Shown here: piece after piece, positions 8,214 through 13,364 of the stretch
Position numbering within the stretch: the stretch's first letter is position 1
Layout: every line of letters starts with the position of its first letter
Assembly: GCA_002479415.1 (NCBI GenBank)
Contig: DLMZ01000031.1
Coordinates: forward strand, 105,918 to 119,281
DNA from: Firmicutes bacterium UBA7523
GTDB taxonomy: Bacteria; Bacillota; Dethiobacteria; Dethiobacterales; Dethiobacteraceae
Length of the DNA stretch: 13,364 nucleotides
Direction of reading: 5' to 3'
Notes under the pieces: generated by a model
Told to the model about the DNA's origin: nothing
The model's input: the letters and a program-made list of their open reading frames with translations, nothing else
Databases searched by the model: none
Translations under genes and position numbers: made by a program

Positions 8214-9392
8214 ATGTACGATTTTTTTATCAGGGATGTGAGCAGGGTGAGCAAGCTCGGAAGTTCATTTGTCGTAAGACTAACACTATCTTATATATTT
8301 TTTGCCGGGCTGTGGGTAGTTTTTTCTGACCGTTTTCTTGGATTGATAGCTTCTGACGTTGATGTGCTGACCAGATTTCAGACTATTAAAGGCGCGCTAT
8401 TTATCGTTGTTACAGGTTCAATTCTTTTTGCTGTCTTACATAGGGCTTTTCGGTCACGTATACGGACGGAACATCAGCTCCTGGAAGCCAATGAGAAGCT
8501 AAATGCATTAATTCAGGCTACACCCCTTGCCATTATTACATTGGATTTGCATGAACGCGTTATGAGTTGGAACGATGCGGCAGAAAAAATGTTTGGCTGG
8601 CAGGAGAGTGAGGTTCTAGGGCGTATAAATCCCACTATCCCTGAGAGTGAACGCTTAGCAGCATGTAAGCTCCACAGCCAAGCTTTTGCGGGTAAAACAA
8701 TATACGGAGCTGAAGTTATAAGGCAGAATAAAAAAGGTGAAACTCTCGAAGTAAGTCTGTCAATTGCTGTTATCCGTAATGTGCAGGGTGACGTCAAGGG
8801 TATAGTAGCTGTACTTGCGGATATTTCGGAACAGAAGCTAAGAGAAGAGCAGCTAAGGTACTTAAGCTTGCATGATTCGCTCACCGGCATTTATAATCGT
8901 GCTTACTTTGAACAAGAAATGCGCCGTATAGAAACCGGTCGCCACTCTTCCGTTGGAATGATTGTCTGTGATGTTGATGGGTTGAAGCTTTATAATGATA
9001 ATTATGGTCATAGTGTTGGTGATGCGCTGCTTAAAGCGGCAGCCCAAGTTATTAAAAGTTGTTTTCGGGACGGTGACGTGGTCGCCAGGATAGGCGGAGA
9101 TGAATTTGCCGTTTTACTGCCTGACTCGGACAGCATTGCGGTTGAACAAGCATACTCAAGAATCCGTGAAGCAACAAACAAGTTTAATGAGGAAAGCGGC
9201 GGACTTTATCTGAGCATGTCTATAGGTTATGCTGTTAGTGAGGGTTCTGCGAAAATGCTTGATTTGTTTAAAATAGCTGATGACAACATGTACAAGGAAA
9301 AAAATCTGTATTATAAAAATTCGGGTAATGATAAGCTTATAAGCATTTTGGCTTCACGAAATTTCTCAGCGAAACTAAAAGATGATAAATAA
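8214..9392 (+). CDS. Membrane PAS-GGDEF diguanylate cyclase
   Basis: Predicted inner-membrane sensor that makes cyclic di-GMP from GTP. Domain order over 392 aa: two membrane segments (about residues 24-42 and 60-78) joined by a short external loop, a PAS domain (about 98-210, with VMSWNDAAEKMFGW), and a GGDEF domain (about 215-378). The active-site motif GGDEF is intact at 294-298. An inhibitory-site RxxD (R285, D288) lies exactly five residues before it, so an active, product-inhibited enzyme is expected. There is no EAL domain. The start is uncertain: ATG 8214 has no visible ribosome site, while in-frame GTG 8247 has AGGGA (8232-8236) 10 nt upstream and would give MSKLGSS. It lies 8 bp after the UPF0210 stop, so co-transcription is likely. 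Confidence 0.92.
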   Translation: MYDFFIRDVSRVSKLGSSFVVRLTLSYIFFAGLWVVFSDRFLGLIASDVDVLTRFQTIKGALFIVVTGSILFAVLHRAFRSRIRTEHQLLEANEKLNALIQATPLAIITLDLHERVMSWNDAAEKMFGWQESEVLGRINPTIPESERLAACKLHSQAFAGKTIYGAEVIRQNKKGETLEVSLSIAVIRNVQGDVKGIVAVLADISEQKLREEQLRYLSLHDSLTGIYNRAYFEQEMRRIETGRHSSVGMIVCDVDGLKLYNDNYGHSVGDALLKAAAQVIKSCFRDGDVVARIGGDEFAVLLPDSDSIAVEQAYSRIREATNKFNEESGGLYLSMSIGYAVSEGSAKMLDLFKIADDNMYKEKNLYYKNSGNDKLISILASRNFSAKLKDDK

Positions 9393-9420
9393 GGCGCTCT
9401 CATGAGTGCCTTATTTATTT
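9387..9420 (+). terminator. Intrinsic terminator after GGDEF gene
   Basis: A 13-pair stem (arms 9387-9399 and 9404-9416, one G-T wobble) with a TCAT loop, and an AT-rich, T-rich tail. The stop codon of the GGDEF gene lies within the left arm. The AAAT/ATTT ends make it potentially bidirectional. Confidence 0.8.
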
Positions 9421-9445
9421 ATGCTAATTGAAGAAAATCATAGTA

Positions 9446-9485
9446 ATACGATAAACGAAAGTGCAAAACGATGAAAAACGAAGGT
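9446..9485 (+). repeat. Short degenerate direct repeat upstream of speD
   Basis: Two adjacent units of about 20 bases share ACGAT followed by AAACGAA: one at 9448-9460, the other at 9468-9482. They lie about 40 bp upstream of the speD promoter. They could be an activator site or chance in AT-rich DNA; no known regulator motif is recognised. Confidence 0.3.
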
Positions 9486-9520
9486 AGTCAGTTCAAACAA
9501 AAATAAATTTCCGAAAAACA

Positions 9521-9548
9521 TTGACTTTTTGCGCTAATTTGTTACAAT
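9521..9548 (+). promoter_or_regulatory. Sigma-A-type promoter for speD operon
   Basis: TTGACT (9521-9526) and TACAAT (9543-9548) are separated by 16 bp, each one base off consensus. Transcription would start around 9555, giving an approximately 45-nt leader with the strong ribosome site AAAGGAGG at 9585-9592. This is the best promoter in the window. Confidence 0.7.
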
Positions 9549-9601
9549 TTAACTTGATGTCCGGCTTGGACAGAAATATATGATAAAGGAGGCTTCAGAA
9601 A

Positions 9602-9982
9602 TTGAGCGCATTGGGTCGTCACGTTCTTGCTGAATTTTATGGATGCCCCACAGAAATCTTAAATGATATACAAAAGATAGAGCGAACGATGGTTGACGCT
9701 GCCTTGGAAGCCGGCGCCGAAATCAGGGAGGTGGCATTTCATAAGTTTAGTCCGCAGGGAGTGAGCGGAGTTGTGGTAATCTCCGAATCACACCTTGCCA
9801 TTCATACTTGGCCGGAACTAGGTTATGCCGCTGTGGATGTGTTTACTTGCGGAGATACGGTGGATCCATGGGTTTCCTGTAACTATCTTAAGGAGCATTT
9901 TTCCGCGGAGAAATTATCAGCTCATGAAATAAAGCGAGGAATTTTTGAAGCTGAAGTCTCTAACAAGGTGGCAAACTTCTAA
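9602..9982 (+). CDS. speD: S-adenosylmethionine decarboxylase proenzyme, class 1B
   Basis: Pyruvoyl enzyme that decarboxylates S-adenosylmethionine, supplying the aminopropyl donor for polyamine synthesis. The 126-aa length fits the small class 1B form. The self-cleavage site is ESH with Ser63, which becomes the pyruvoyl group; the catalytic partners His68 (LAIHTWPE) and Cys83 (FTCGD) match the numbering of the Thermotoga enzyme. The start TTG 9602 is chosen because AAAGGAGG lies 9 nt upstream and the protein begins MSALGRHVLAEFYGC, as usual for the family. First gene of the operon, 18 bp before the aminopropyltransferase that would use its product. Confidence 0.96.
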   Translation: MSALGRHVLAEFYGCPTEILNDIQKIERTMVDAALEAGAEIREVAFHKFSPQGVSGVVVISESHLAIHTWPELGYAAVDVFTCGDTVDPWVSCNYLKEHFSAEKLSAHEIKRGIFEAEVSNKVANF

Positions 9983-10000
9983 TACAAAGGGGGGTTACGC

Positions 10001-10915
10001 TTGAGTGCACCAACCTGGAAGTGGTTTATTGAATATACTCATCCTACCCAGGCGCATATGCATGGTGTGGAGCGGTTTATATTTAGCAGCAAGACCAAAT
10101 ACCAGATGGTAGAGATTGTAGATACGGAGTTTTACGGCAGATGTCTAGTATTAGACGGGAAGATTCAGTCCTCAGAGTATGATGAATATATTTATCATGA
10201 GACTTTAATCCAGCCGGCAATGACTTTGCATCCGGAACCTAAAAGCGTAATGATTGTGGGCGGCGGTGAGGGAGCTGTTTTGCGGGAGATTCTTCGTCAC
10301 CCCAGTGTAGAGCAGGTAATAATGGTTGACATTGACAGGGAAGTGGTAGAGCTTTGTAAAGAGTATCTTCCCTCCTGGAGCGACGGAGCATTCAATGACC
10401 CCAGAGTAAAAGTTCTCTATATGGATGCACGTAAATACTTGCAAAAAACAGACAGTGTTTTCGATGTTATCTATATGGACCTTACCGAACCCATTGATGA
10501 CGGACCGTCATATCTCTTGTTTACCAAAGAATTTTACAGACTGGTTTCGGACAGACTGGCAGAAGATGGTATTATTGCTTTGCAGGCAGGCTCTTTTAAC
10601 CCGAGATTACTGGAATGTCATGCTGCAATCTGCAATACCCTGGCAACAAGTTTTCCGATAGTTCGCTCCTACCATTCATTTATTCCTTCTTATGATGCGG
10701 CTTGGGGCTTCGCCTTGGCCTCGAAGGCCCACGACCCACTGGAATTAAGTGTTTCGGAAGTGGACGAGCGTATAGAAGCTAGGGGAATTGAAGAGCTTAA
10801 GTACTATGACGGCGAGACGCACAGGTCAATGTTTGCTATTCCAAAGGATGTCAGGTCGTCTAAGGAAAAAGAGAAGCGAATTATCGCTGACGATCGTCCG
10901 CTAATTACTTACTAA
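10001..10915 (+). CDS. speE: Polyamine aminopropyltransferase (SpeE family, ACL5/Thermus-like)
   Basis: Transfers the aminopropyl group from decarboxylated SAM to a polyamine acceptor. The 304-aa protein has the N-terminal beta domain (GKIQSSEYDEYIYHETL, residues 53-69) and the Rossmann part with GGGEGA (87-92), D110/D112, and catalytic-loop D160. The loop reads MDLTEPIDDGPSYLLFTKEF rather than the short classical DSTDPxGP; with the late motif SFIPSYDAAWGFALAS it resembles thermospermine synthase ACL5 and Thermus-type enzymes. Acceptor could be putrescine, spermidine or agmatine; no agmatinase or decarboxylase gene is adjacent. TTG start with AAAGGGGGG (9986-9994) 6 nt upstream. Family certain, acceptor uncertain. 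Confidence 0.92.
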   Translation: MSAPTWKWFIEYTHPTQAHMHGVERFIFSSKTKYQMVEIVDTEFYGRCLVLDGKIQSSEYDEYIYHETLIQPAMTLHPEPKSVMIVGGGEGAVLREILRHPSVEQVIMVDIDREVVELCKEYLPSWSDGAFNDPRVKVLYMDARKYLQKTDSVFDVIYMDLTEPIDDGPSYLLFTKEFYRLVSDRLAEDGIIALQAGSFNPRLLECHAAICNTLATSFPIVRSYHSFIPSYDAAWGFALASKAHDPLELSVSEVDERIEARGIEELKYYDGETHRSMFAIPKDVRSSKEKEKRIIADDRPLITY

Positions 10916-10934
10916 AAAGGAGTGCAGAATAATT

Positions 10935-11387
10935 ATGGAAAAAACTTATATTATGGTTAAGCCTGACGGAGTGCAGCGCAATTTGGTCGGTGAAATTGTT
11001 GGGCGTTTTGAGAAGAAAGGTCTCCGCCTGGCTGGAATGAAGCTGATGCAAATATCTCCGGAGCTAGCTTCACGTCACTACGCCGAACACGAAGGCAAGC
11101 CGTTCTTTGGAGAGCTAATCGACTTTATTACATCAGGGCCTGTTGTGGCCATGGTCTGGGAAGGTTTAAACGCCGTAAGTGTTGCCCGTACTATGATGGG
11201 CAAGACAAACCCTGCCGAGGCGGCTCCAGGGACAATTCGTGGTGACCTGGCTCTATTTATGGGGAATAATGTGGTGCACGGATCGGATTCTGCGGAGAGC
11301 GCTGAAAGGGAAATTAGCCTTTTCTTTTCCCCTGAGGAATTGATTGAATATATAAAAGCGAATGATTTTTGGGTAAACGGTAAGTAA
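10935..11387 (+). CDS. ndk: Nucleoside diphosphate kinase
   Basis: Equilibrates nucleoside di- and triphosphates by a ping-pong mechanism through a phosphohistidine. The 150-aa length is standard. Visible marks are the N-terminal YIMVKPDGVQRNLVGEI, the substrate loop MMGKTNPAEAAPGTIRGD, and the active-site motif NVVHGSDS with His115. AAGGAG (10917-10922) lies 12 nt before ATG, slightly long. It follows the aminopropyltransferase gene by 19 bp, so it is probably the last gene of the speD operon; a metabolic link to polyamines is not implied. Transcription appears to end at the hairpin at 11550-11578. Confidence 0.97.
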   Translation: MEKTYIMVKPDGVQRNLVGEIVGRFEKKGLRLAGMKLMQISPELASRHYAEHEGKPFFGELIDFITSGPVVAMVWEGLNAVSVARTMMGKTNPAEAAPGTIRGDLALFMGNNVVHGSDSAESAEREISLFFSPEELIEYIKANDFWVNGK

Positions 11388-11388
11388 T

Positions 11389-11559
11389 CAGCCTGCTTTA
11401 GATTGTAGGCAAAGTTAATATCTTCCAGGCCGTTCAAAAAAGATGCAGTGCGCGAAGCAAACAACCCCGACACCGCAGGCGTATATTATATACGTTGAGG
11501 ATGTCGGGGTAGTGCAGCGACAAAGTAATGCGCTTTTTTCAGCGGCCTGAAGCAGGCTG
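11389..11559. repeat. Long imperfect palindrome, MITE-like candidate
   Basis: Nested inverted repeats fill the ndk-hemZ gap. The centre is the perfect palindrome CGTATATTATATACG (11480-11494). In the same register, ACCCCGACA (11464-11472) pairs with TGTCGGGGT (11502-11510). Further out, 11422-11442 (CTTCCAGGCCGTTC then A6 G) pairs with 11533-11552 with one bulge and a few mismatches. At the outside, CAGCCTGCTT (11389-11398) pairs with AAGCAGGCTG (11550-11559). The same 14-base string TAATCAGCCTGCTT occurs at 11385-11398 and 11561-11574. No ORF of note lies inside. It could be a non-autonomous mobile repeat or a structured 3' UTR; I cannot tell which without copies elsewhere. Confidence 0.6.
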
Positions 11560-11578
11560 TTAATCAGCCTGCTTTTTT
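11550..11578 (+). terminator. Intrinsic terminator of speD-speE-ndk operon
   Basis: AAGCAGGCTG (11550-11559) and CAGCCTGCTT (11565-11574) form a perfect 10-bp stem with a TTAAT loop, followed by a T run to 11578. The stop codon of the convergent hemZ-like gene lies in the loop and the right arm lies within that gene's end. On the minus strand the stem has no T run, so it should work mainly for plus-strand transcripts. Confidence 0.8.
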
Positions 11579-12729
11579 ATTGCAACTCCGCGTTGTTCTG
11601 TTAGTTGATGAACCCGCTCTAGATAAACACGTACATCTTTTGGTGCAGTAATATTTAACAGTGAATAGTCTTGATTAATAAATTTACTGGTGGCGCCCCC
11701 GCCCAAACCAAGAATATTGTGACGTTCTTCAATCATTAGAATATTATACAGGCACTGACTGCCGGGAAGTGTATAGCCGATGTTTTCCAGGTCGCCGAGA
11801 ATGTCGCGTTGACGGTATAAATAGTAAGGCTGGTAGCTTTCAATAAGTAAATCAGTGACTTTTTCGTGCATTTTTACTGCTGCATCGGCATTAGGCAGCA
11901 AATAGTCTTTCTGCCGAGTGCTAAAGAGAGAAGCTCTCTTCCGGGAAAAGACATGCATTGTAATGTTTTCCGGATGGAGTTTAAGTATTTGGTTCAGTGT
12001 TTCCTCGACCATTTTTACATTTTCTCCTGGCAAGCCGATTATTATATCCATATTAATAATCGCAATTTCGTATTCCCTTGCTTTTTGCACAGCAGAGACT
12101 ATATCATCAGGGTTGTGCTTTCTCCCGATAAGCGCCAGTGTAGAGCTGTGCATAGTTTGAGGATTTATACTGATACGGCTTACACCATTTTGTTTTAAAA
12201 CCCGAAAGTGCTGATCTGTCAGCGTTTCCGGGCGTCCTGCTTCAACGGTGAATTCCTTCCATGTTCCGGGGAAGGATTTCCGCAGTGATGTTAAAACCAG
12301 GTTCAGTTCCTCAGGCTCAAGAGCAGTAGGAGTGCCGCCTCCCACATAGACTGCATATGGCCTCATGCCGGCTGCTGCCGTTTGTTCTCCTGTTGCAGTG
12401 ATTTCATTAACTAAGGCATCAACAAAGTTTGCCCGGTATCTGTGCAGATCTGTAAGGGAGTGGGATGGGAATGAACAATAAAGACAACGAGATGGGCAAA
12501 AGGGAATACCTATATAAACACTGAACAAATCCGTGGATTTGCTTTCTGCAAGTAGTGGCCTTGTAATACTTGCCACCTGCCATAATAACTGGAACTTTTC
12601 TTTGCTTATTCCGTATCGCATTTGCATTTCTTCCAGTGCAGTTTCGTAATTAAGTCCCCTGTCAAGCAAGGAATTAAGTATTTTTGCCGGACGTATTCCC
12701 TTCAAACTGCCCCAAGGTTTTGTCATCAT
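11560..12729 (-). CDS. hemZ: HemZ-type radical SAM protein, N-terminally short
   Basis: Radical SAM enzyme of the oxygen-independent coproporphyrinogen dehydrogenase superfamily, HemZ branch, with a proposed role in anaerobic heme synthesis. The cluster motif CPSRCLYC supplies Cys78, Cys82 and Cys85 within VYIGIPFCPSRCLYCSFPSH; the SAM-binding GGGTPT follows around 110-115. N-terminal PWGSLKGIRPAKI is a HemZ-branch hallmark. At 389 aa it is about 100 residues shorter than the Bacillus protein, because the segment that normally precedes PWG is absent. The start is nevertheless well supported: AGGAGG (minus, 12740-12735) precedes ATG 12729 by 5 nt and ATG 12726 by 8 nt, so the second ATG may be used. 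True substrate is uncertain, since many HemN/HemZ relatives are not coproporphyrinogen dehydrogenases. Confidence 0.88.
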   Translation of the reverse strand: MMTKPWGSLKGIRPAKILNSLLDRGLNYETALEEMQMRYGISKEKFQLLWQVASITRPLLAESKSTDLFSVYIGIPFCPSRCLYCSFPSHSLTDLHRYRANFVDALVNEITATGEQTAAAGMRPYAVYVGGGTPTALEPEELNLVLTSLRKSFPGTWKEFTVEAGRPETLTDQHFRVLKQNGVSRISINPQTMHSSTLALIGRKHNPDDIVSAVQKAREYEIAIINMDIIIGLPGENVKMVEETLNQILKLHPENITMHVFSRKRASLFSTRQKDYLLPNADAAVKMHEKVTDLLIESYQPYYLYRQRDILGDLENIGYTLPGSQCLYNILMIEERHNILGLGGGATSKFINQDYSLLNITAPKDVRVYLERVHQLTEQRGVAIKKQAD

Positions 12730-12748
12730 AAAAACCTCCTCGCATAAT

Positions 12749-12754
12749 ATTATA
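12749..12754 (-). promoter_or_regulatory. Possible -10 element of hemZ promoter
   Basis: The minus strand reads TATAAT here, 20 bp upstream of the hemZ start. A -35 match is poor (GTGCAA at a 17-bp spacer). It also lies very close to the ribosome site, so the leader would be short. Tentative. Confidence 0.3.
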
Positions 12755-12756
12755 AA

Positions 12757-12774
12757 CAGTAACTTAAGTTATTG
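12757..12774. promoter_or_regulatory. Palindromic operator candidate between hemZ and usp
   Basis: TAACTTAAGTTA (12760-12771) is a perfect 12-bp palindrome, extending with one mismatch per half to 18 bp. It sits in the divergent control region, within the spacer of the proposed hemZ promoter, where a bound repressor could block transcription. It does not match the consensus I know for PerR, Fur, Rex or Fnr. AT-rich palindromes also arise by chance. Confidence 0.35.
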
Positions 12775-12798
12775 CACAAGCTGTGAAGATAAAGGAAA

Positions 12799-12826
12799 TT
12801 TCAATAATATGAAGAAAATATATAAT
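12799..12826 (+). promoter_or_regulatory. Possible promoter for usp
   Basis: A perfect TATAAT (12821-12826) with a weak TTTCAA (12799-12804) 16 bp upstream. The predicted start near 12833 leaves a short leader holding AAGGAG (12841-12846), 9 nt before the usp ATG. Confidence 0.45.
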
Positions 12827-12855
12827 ATGAGTCCAAAGGAAAGGAGTGGGGGAAA

Positions 12856-13308
12856 ATGAGAATTTTGGTCTGTACGGACGGGTCTAAGCAAAGCCTCAGA
12901 GCAGTGGAAGTGGCAGCAAAAATAGCTAATGGCTGCAAAGCAGACGAAGTAGCTGTCATTTATGTGCAAGAAGGCAGTTCCTCTTTATATTTTCCTGTGG
13001 GTGATGGATATGCACCAACAAGCGAGGACTATAAAATGTTTCAGGAAAGAGAAGAAAGATTCAAAGAAGAAAAGAAGAAATGTCTTATTCAAGCGAAAAA
13101 CTACCTTGAAAGTCAGAATATAAAAGTAAGAACGATTTTTGCCGAAGGACATCCTGCGGAAACTATTTCCAGGGTTGCCTCGGAGGAGGGTTTTGATTTT
13201 CTGGTTATGGGCAGCAGGGGATTAGGTGGTTTAAAAAAACTGCTGCTCGGCAGCGTAAGCAATGCTGTTGCCCAGCAGGTAGCTGCAAATGTATTGTTAG
13301 TAAAATAG
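12856..13308 (+). CDS. Universal stress protein (UspA family)
   Basis: Cytosolic 150-aa single-domain Usp. The N-terminal MRILVCTDGSKQSLRAVEVA gives the first strand and the nucleotide-contacting Asp. The C-terminal ATP-binding signature G-2x-G-9x-G-S is intact (G119, G122, G132, S133, in MGSRGLGGLKKLLLGSVSNA), which places it with the ATP-binding subgroup. A charged helical insert rich in E, K and R at about 57-78 precedes the second half. AAGGAG lies 9 nt before ATG. It is divergent from hemZ and appears monocistronic, closed by a terminator. Its inducing stress cannot be told from sequence. Confidence 0.95.
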   Translation: MRILVCTDGSKQSLRAVEVAAKIANGCKADEVAVIYVQEGSSSLYFPVGDGYAPTSEDYKMFQEREERFKEEKKKCLIQAKNYLESQNIKVRTIFAEGHPAETISRVASEEGFDFLVMGSRGLGGLKKLLLGSVSNAVAQQVAANVLLVK

Positions 13309-13321
13309 AAGACAGCAATTC

Positions 13322-13346
13322 ACCGGGCTTGCGCCCGGTTATTTTT
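13322..13346 (+). terminator. Intrinsic terminator of usp
   Basis: ACCGGGC (13322-13328) and GCCCGGT (13333-13339) form a 7-bp GC-rich stem with a TTGC loop, followed by TATTTTT. A typical rho-independent terminator 13 bp after the usp stop. Confidence 0.8.
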
Positions 13347-13347
13347 G

Positions 13348-13364
13348 GTGCGCCCGGCATGGGC
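13348..13364 (+). mobile_element. 5' end of a group II intron (class C-like), cut by window edge
   Basis: The last 17 bases, GTGCGCCCGGCATGGGC, begin with the group II intron 5' consensus GUGYG. They continue with a CCCGGCATGGG domain-I start that, from memory, is nearly the same as that of the class IIC intron of Oceanobacillus iheyensis. The junction lies directly downstream of the usp terminator hairpin and its T run, the insertion site known to be preferred by class C introns. Only the boundary is visible; ribozyme body, intron-encoded protein and 3' end lie outside. The direction would be plus strand. Confidence 0.6.

Noticed and set aside
11078..11473. Minus-strand open frame of 131 codons over ndk
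   Set aside because: It lies antisense to ndk and runs into the palindrome. Its product shows no known features.
11389..11578. Palindrome region as a riboswitch controlling a downstream gene
   Set aside because: The next gene is convergent, so no plus-strand gene follows to be controlled. No known aptamer core was recognised.
1..13364. CRISPR arrays, tRNA or rRNA genes, prophage genes and defence islands
   Set aside because: I saw no regularly spaced repeats, cloverleaf or CCA-ended sequence, rRNA signature, or integrase, capsid or restriction domains. All long plus-strand genes are housekeeping, transport or regulatory.

Overview
The window reads as an ordinary chromosomal stretch of a low-GC Gram-positive anaerobe (Bacillota, most likely Clostridia). 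The grounds are AT-rich DNA, strong AGGAGG-type ribosome sites, frequent GTG/TTG starts, intrinsic terminators, a lipoprotein-type peptide-binding protein, a HemZ-type radical SAM protein and the small class 1B SpeD typical of Gram-positives. The species cannot be named from this sequence.

Layout. (1) A CBS-domain gene (minus) diverges from a SprT-like zinc metalloprotease gene (plus). (2) A five-gene plus-strand operon (1084-6428) encodes a complete Opp/Dpp-type peptide ABC importer: binding lipoprotein, two permeases and two ATPases, with overlapping or closely spaced genes. (3) At 6529-9392 an ACT-domain regulator gene is followed by a UPF0210/PFL-like gene and, 8 bp later, a membrane PAS-GGDEF diguanylate cyclase gene. 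This group ends in a good terminator. (4) A clear sigma-A-like promoter at 9521-9548 drives speD, an aminopropyltransferase gene and ndk. (5) Between ndk and the convergent hemZ-like gene lies a long imperfect palindrome that adjoins or contains an intrinsic terminator. (6) hemZ (minus) and a universal stress protein gene (plus) are divergent and share a short AT-rich region with a 12-bp perfect palindrome. (7) The usp gene ends in a terminator hairpin, and immediately after it the last 17 bases look like the 5' end of a bacterial group II intron of class C, cut off by the window edge.

The most useful points beyond routine annotation are: the group II intron boundary behind the usp terminator; the approximately 190-bp palindromic structure after ndk, with competing pairings; an aminopropyltransferase that looks more like the ACL5/thermospermine or Thermus-type enzymes than classical spermidine synthase; two genes whose best starts are non-canonical (ATT for the CBS gene, CTG for the peptide-binding lipoprotein); an N-terminally short HemZ; and the linkage of ACT plus UPF0210 with a c-di-GMP synthase. 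I see no clearly new multi-gene defence or metabolic system. No tRNA, rRNA or CRISPR array was seen, and no stretch over 300 bases lacks a gene.
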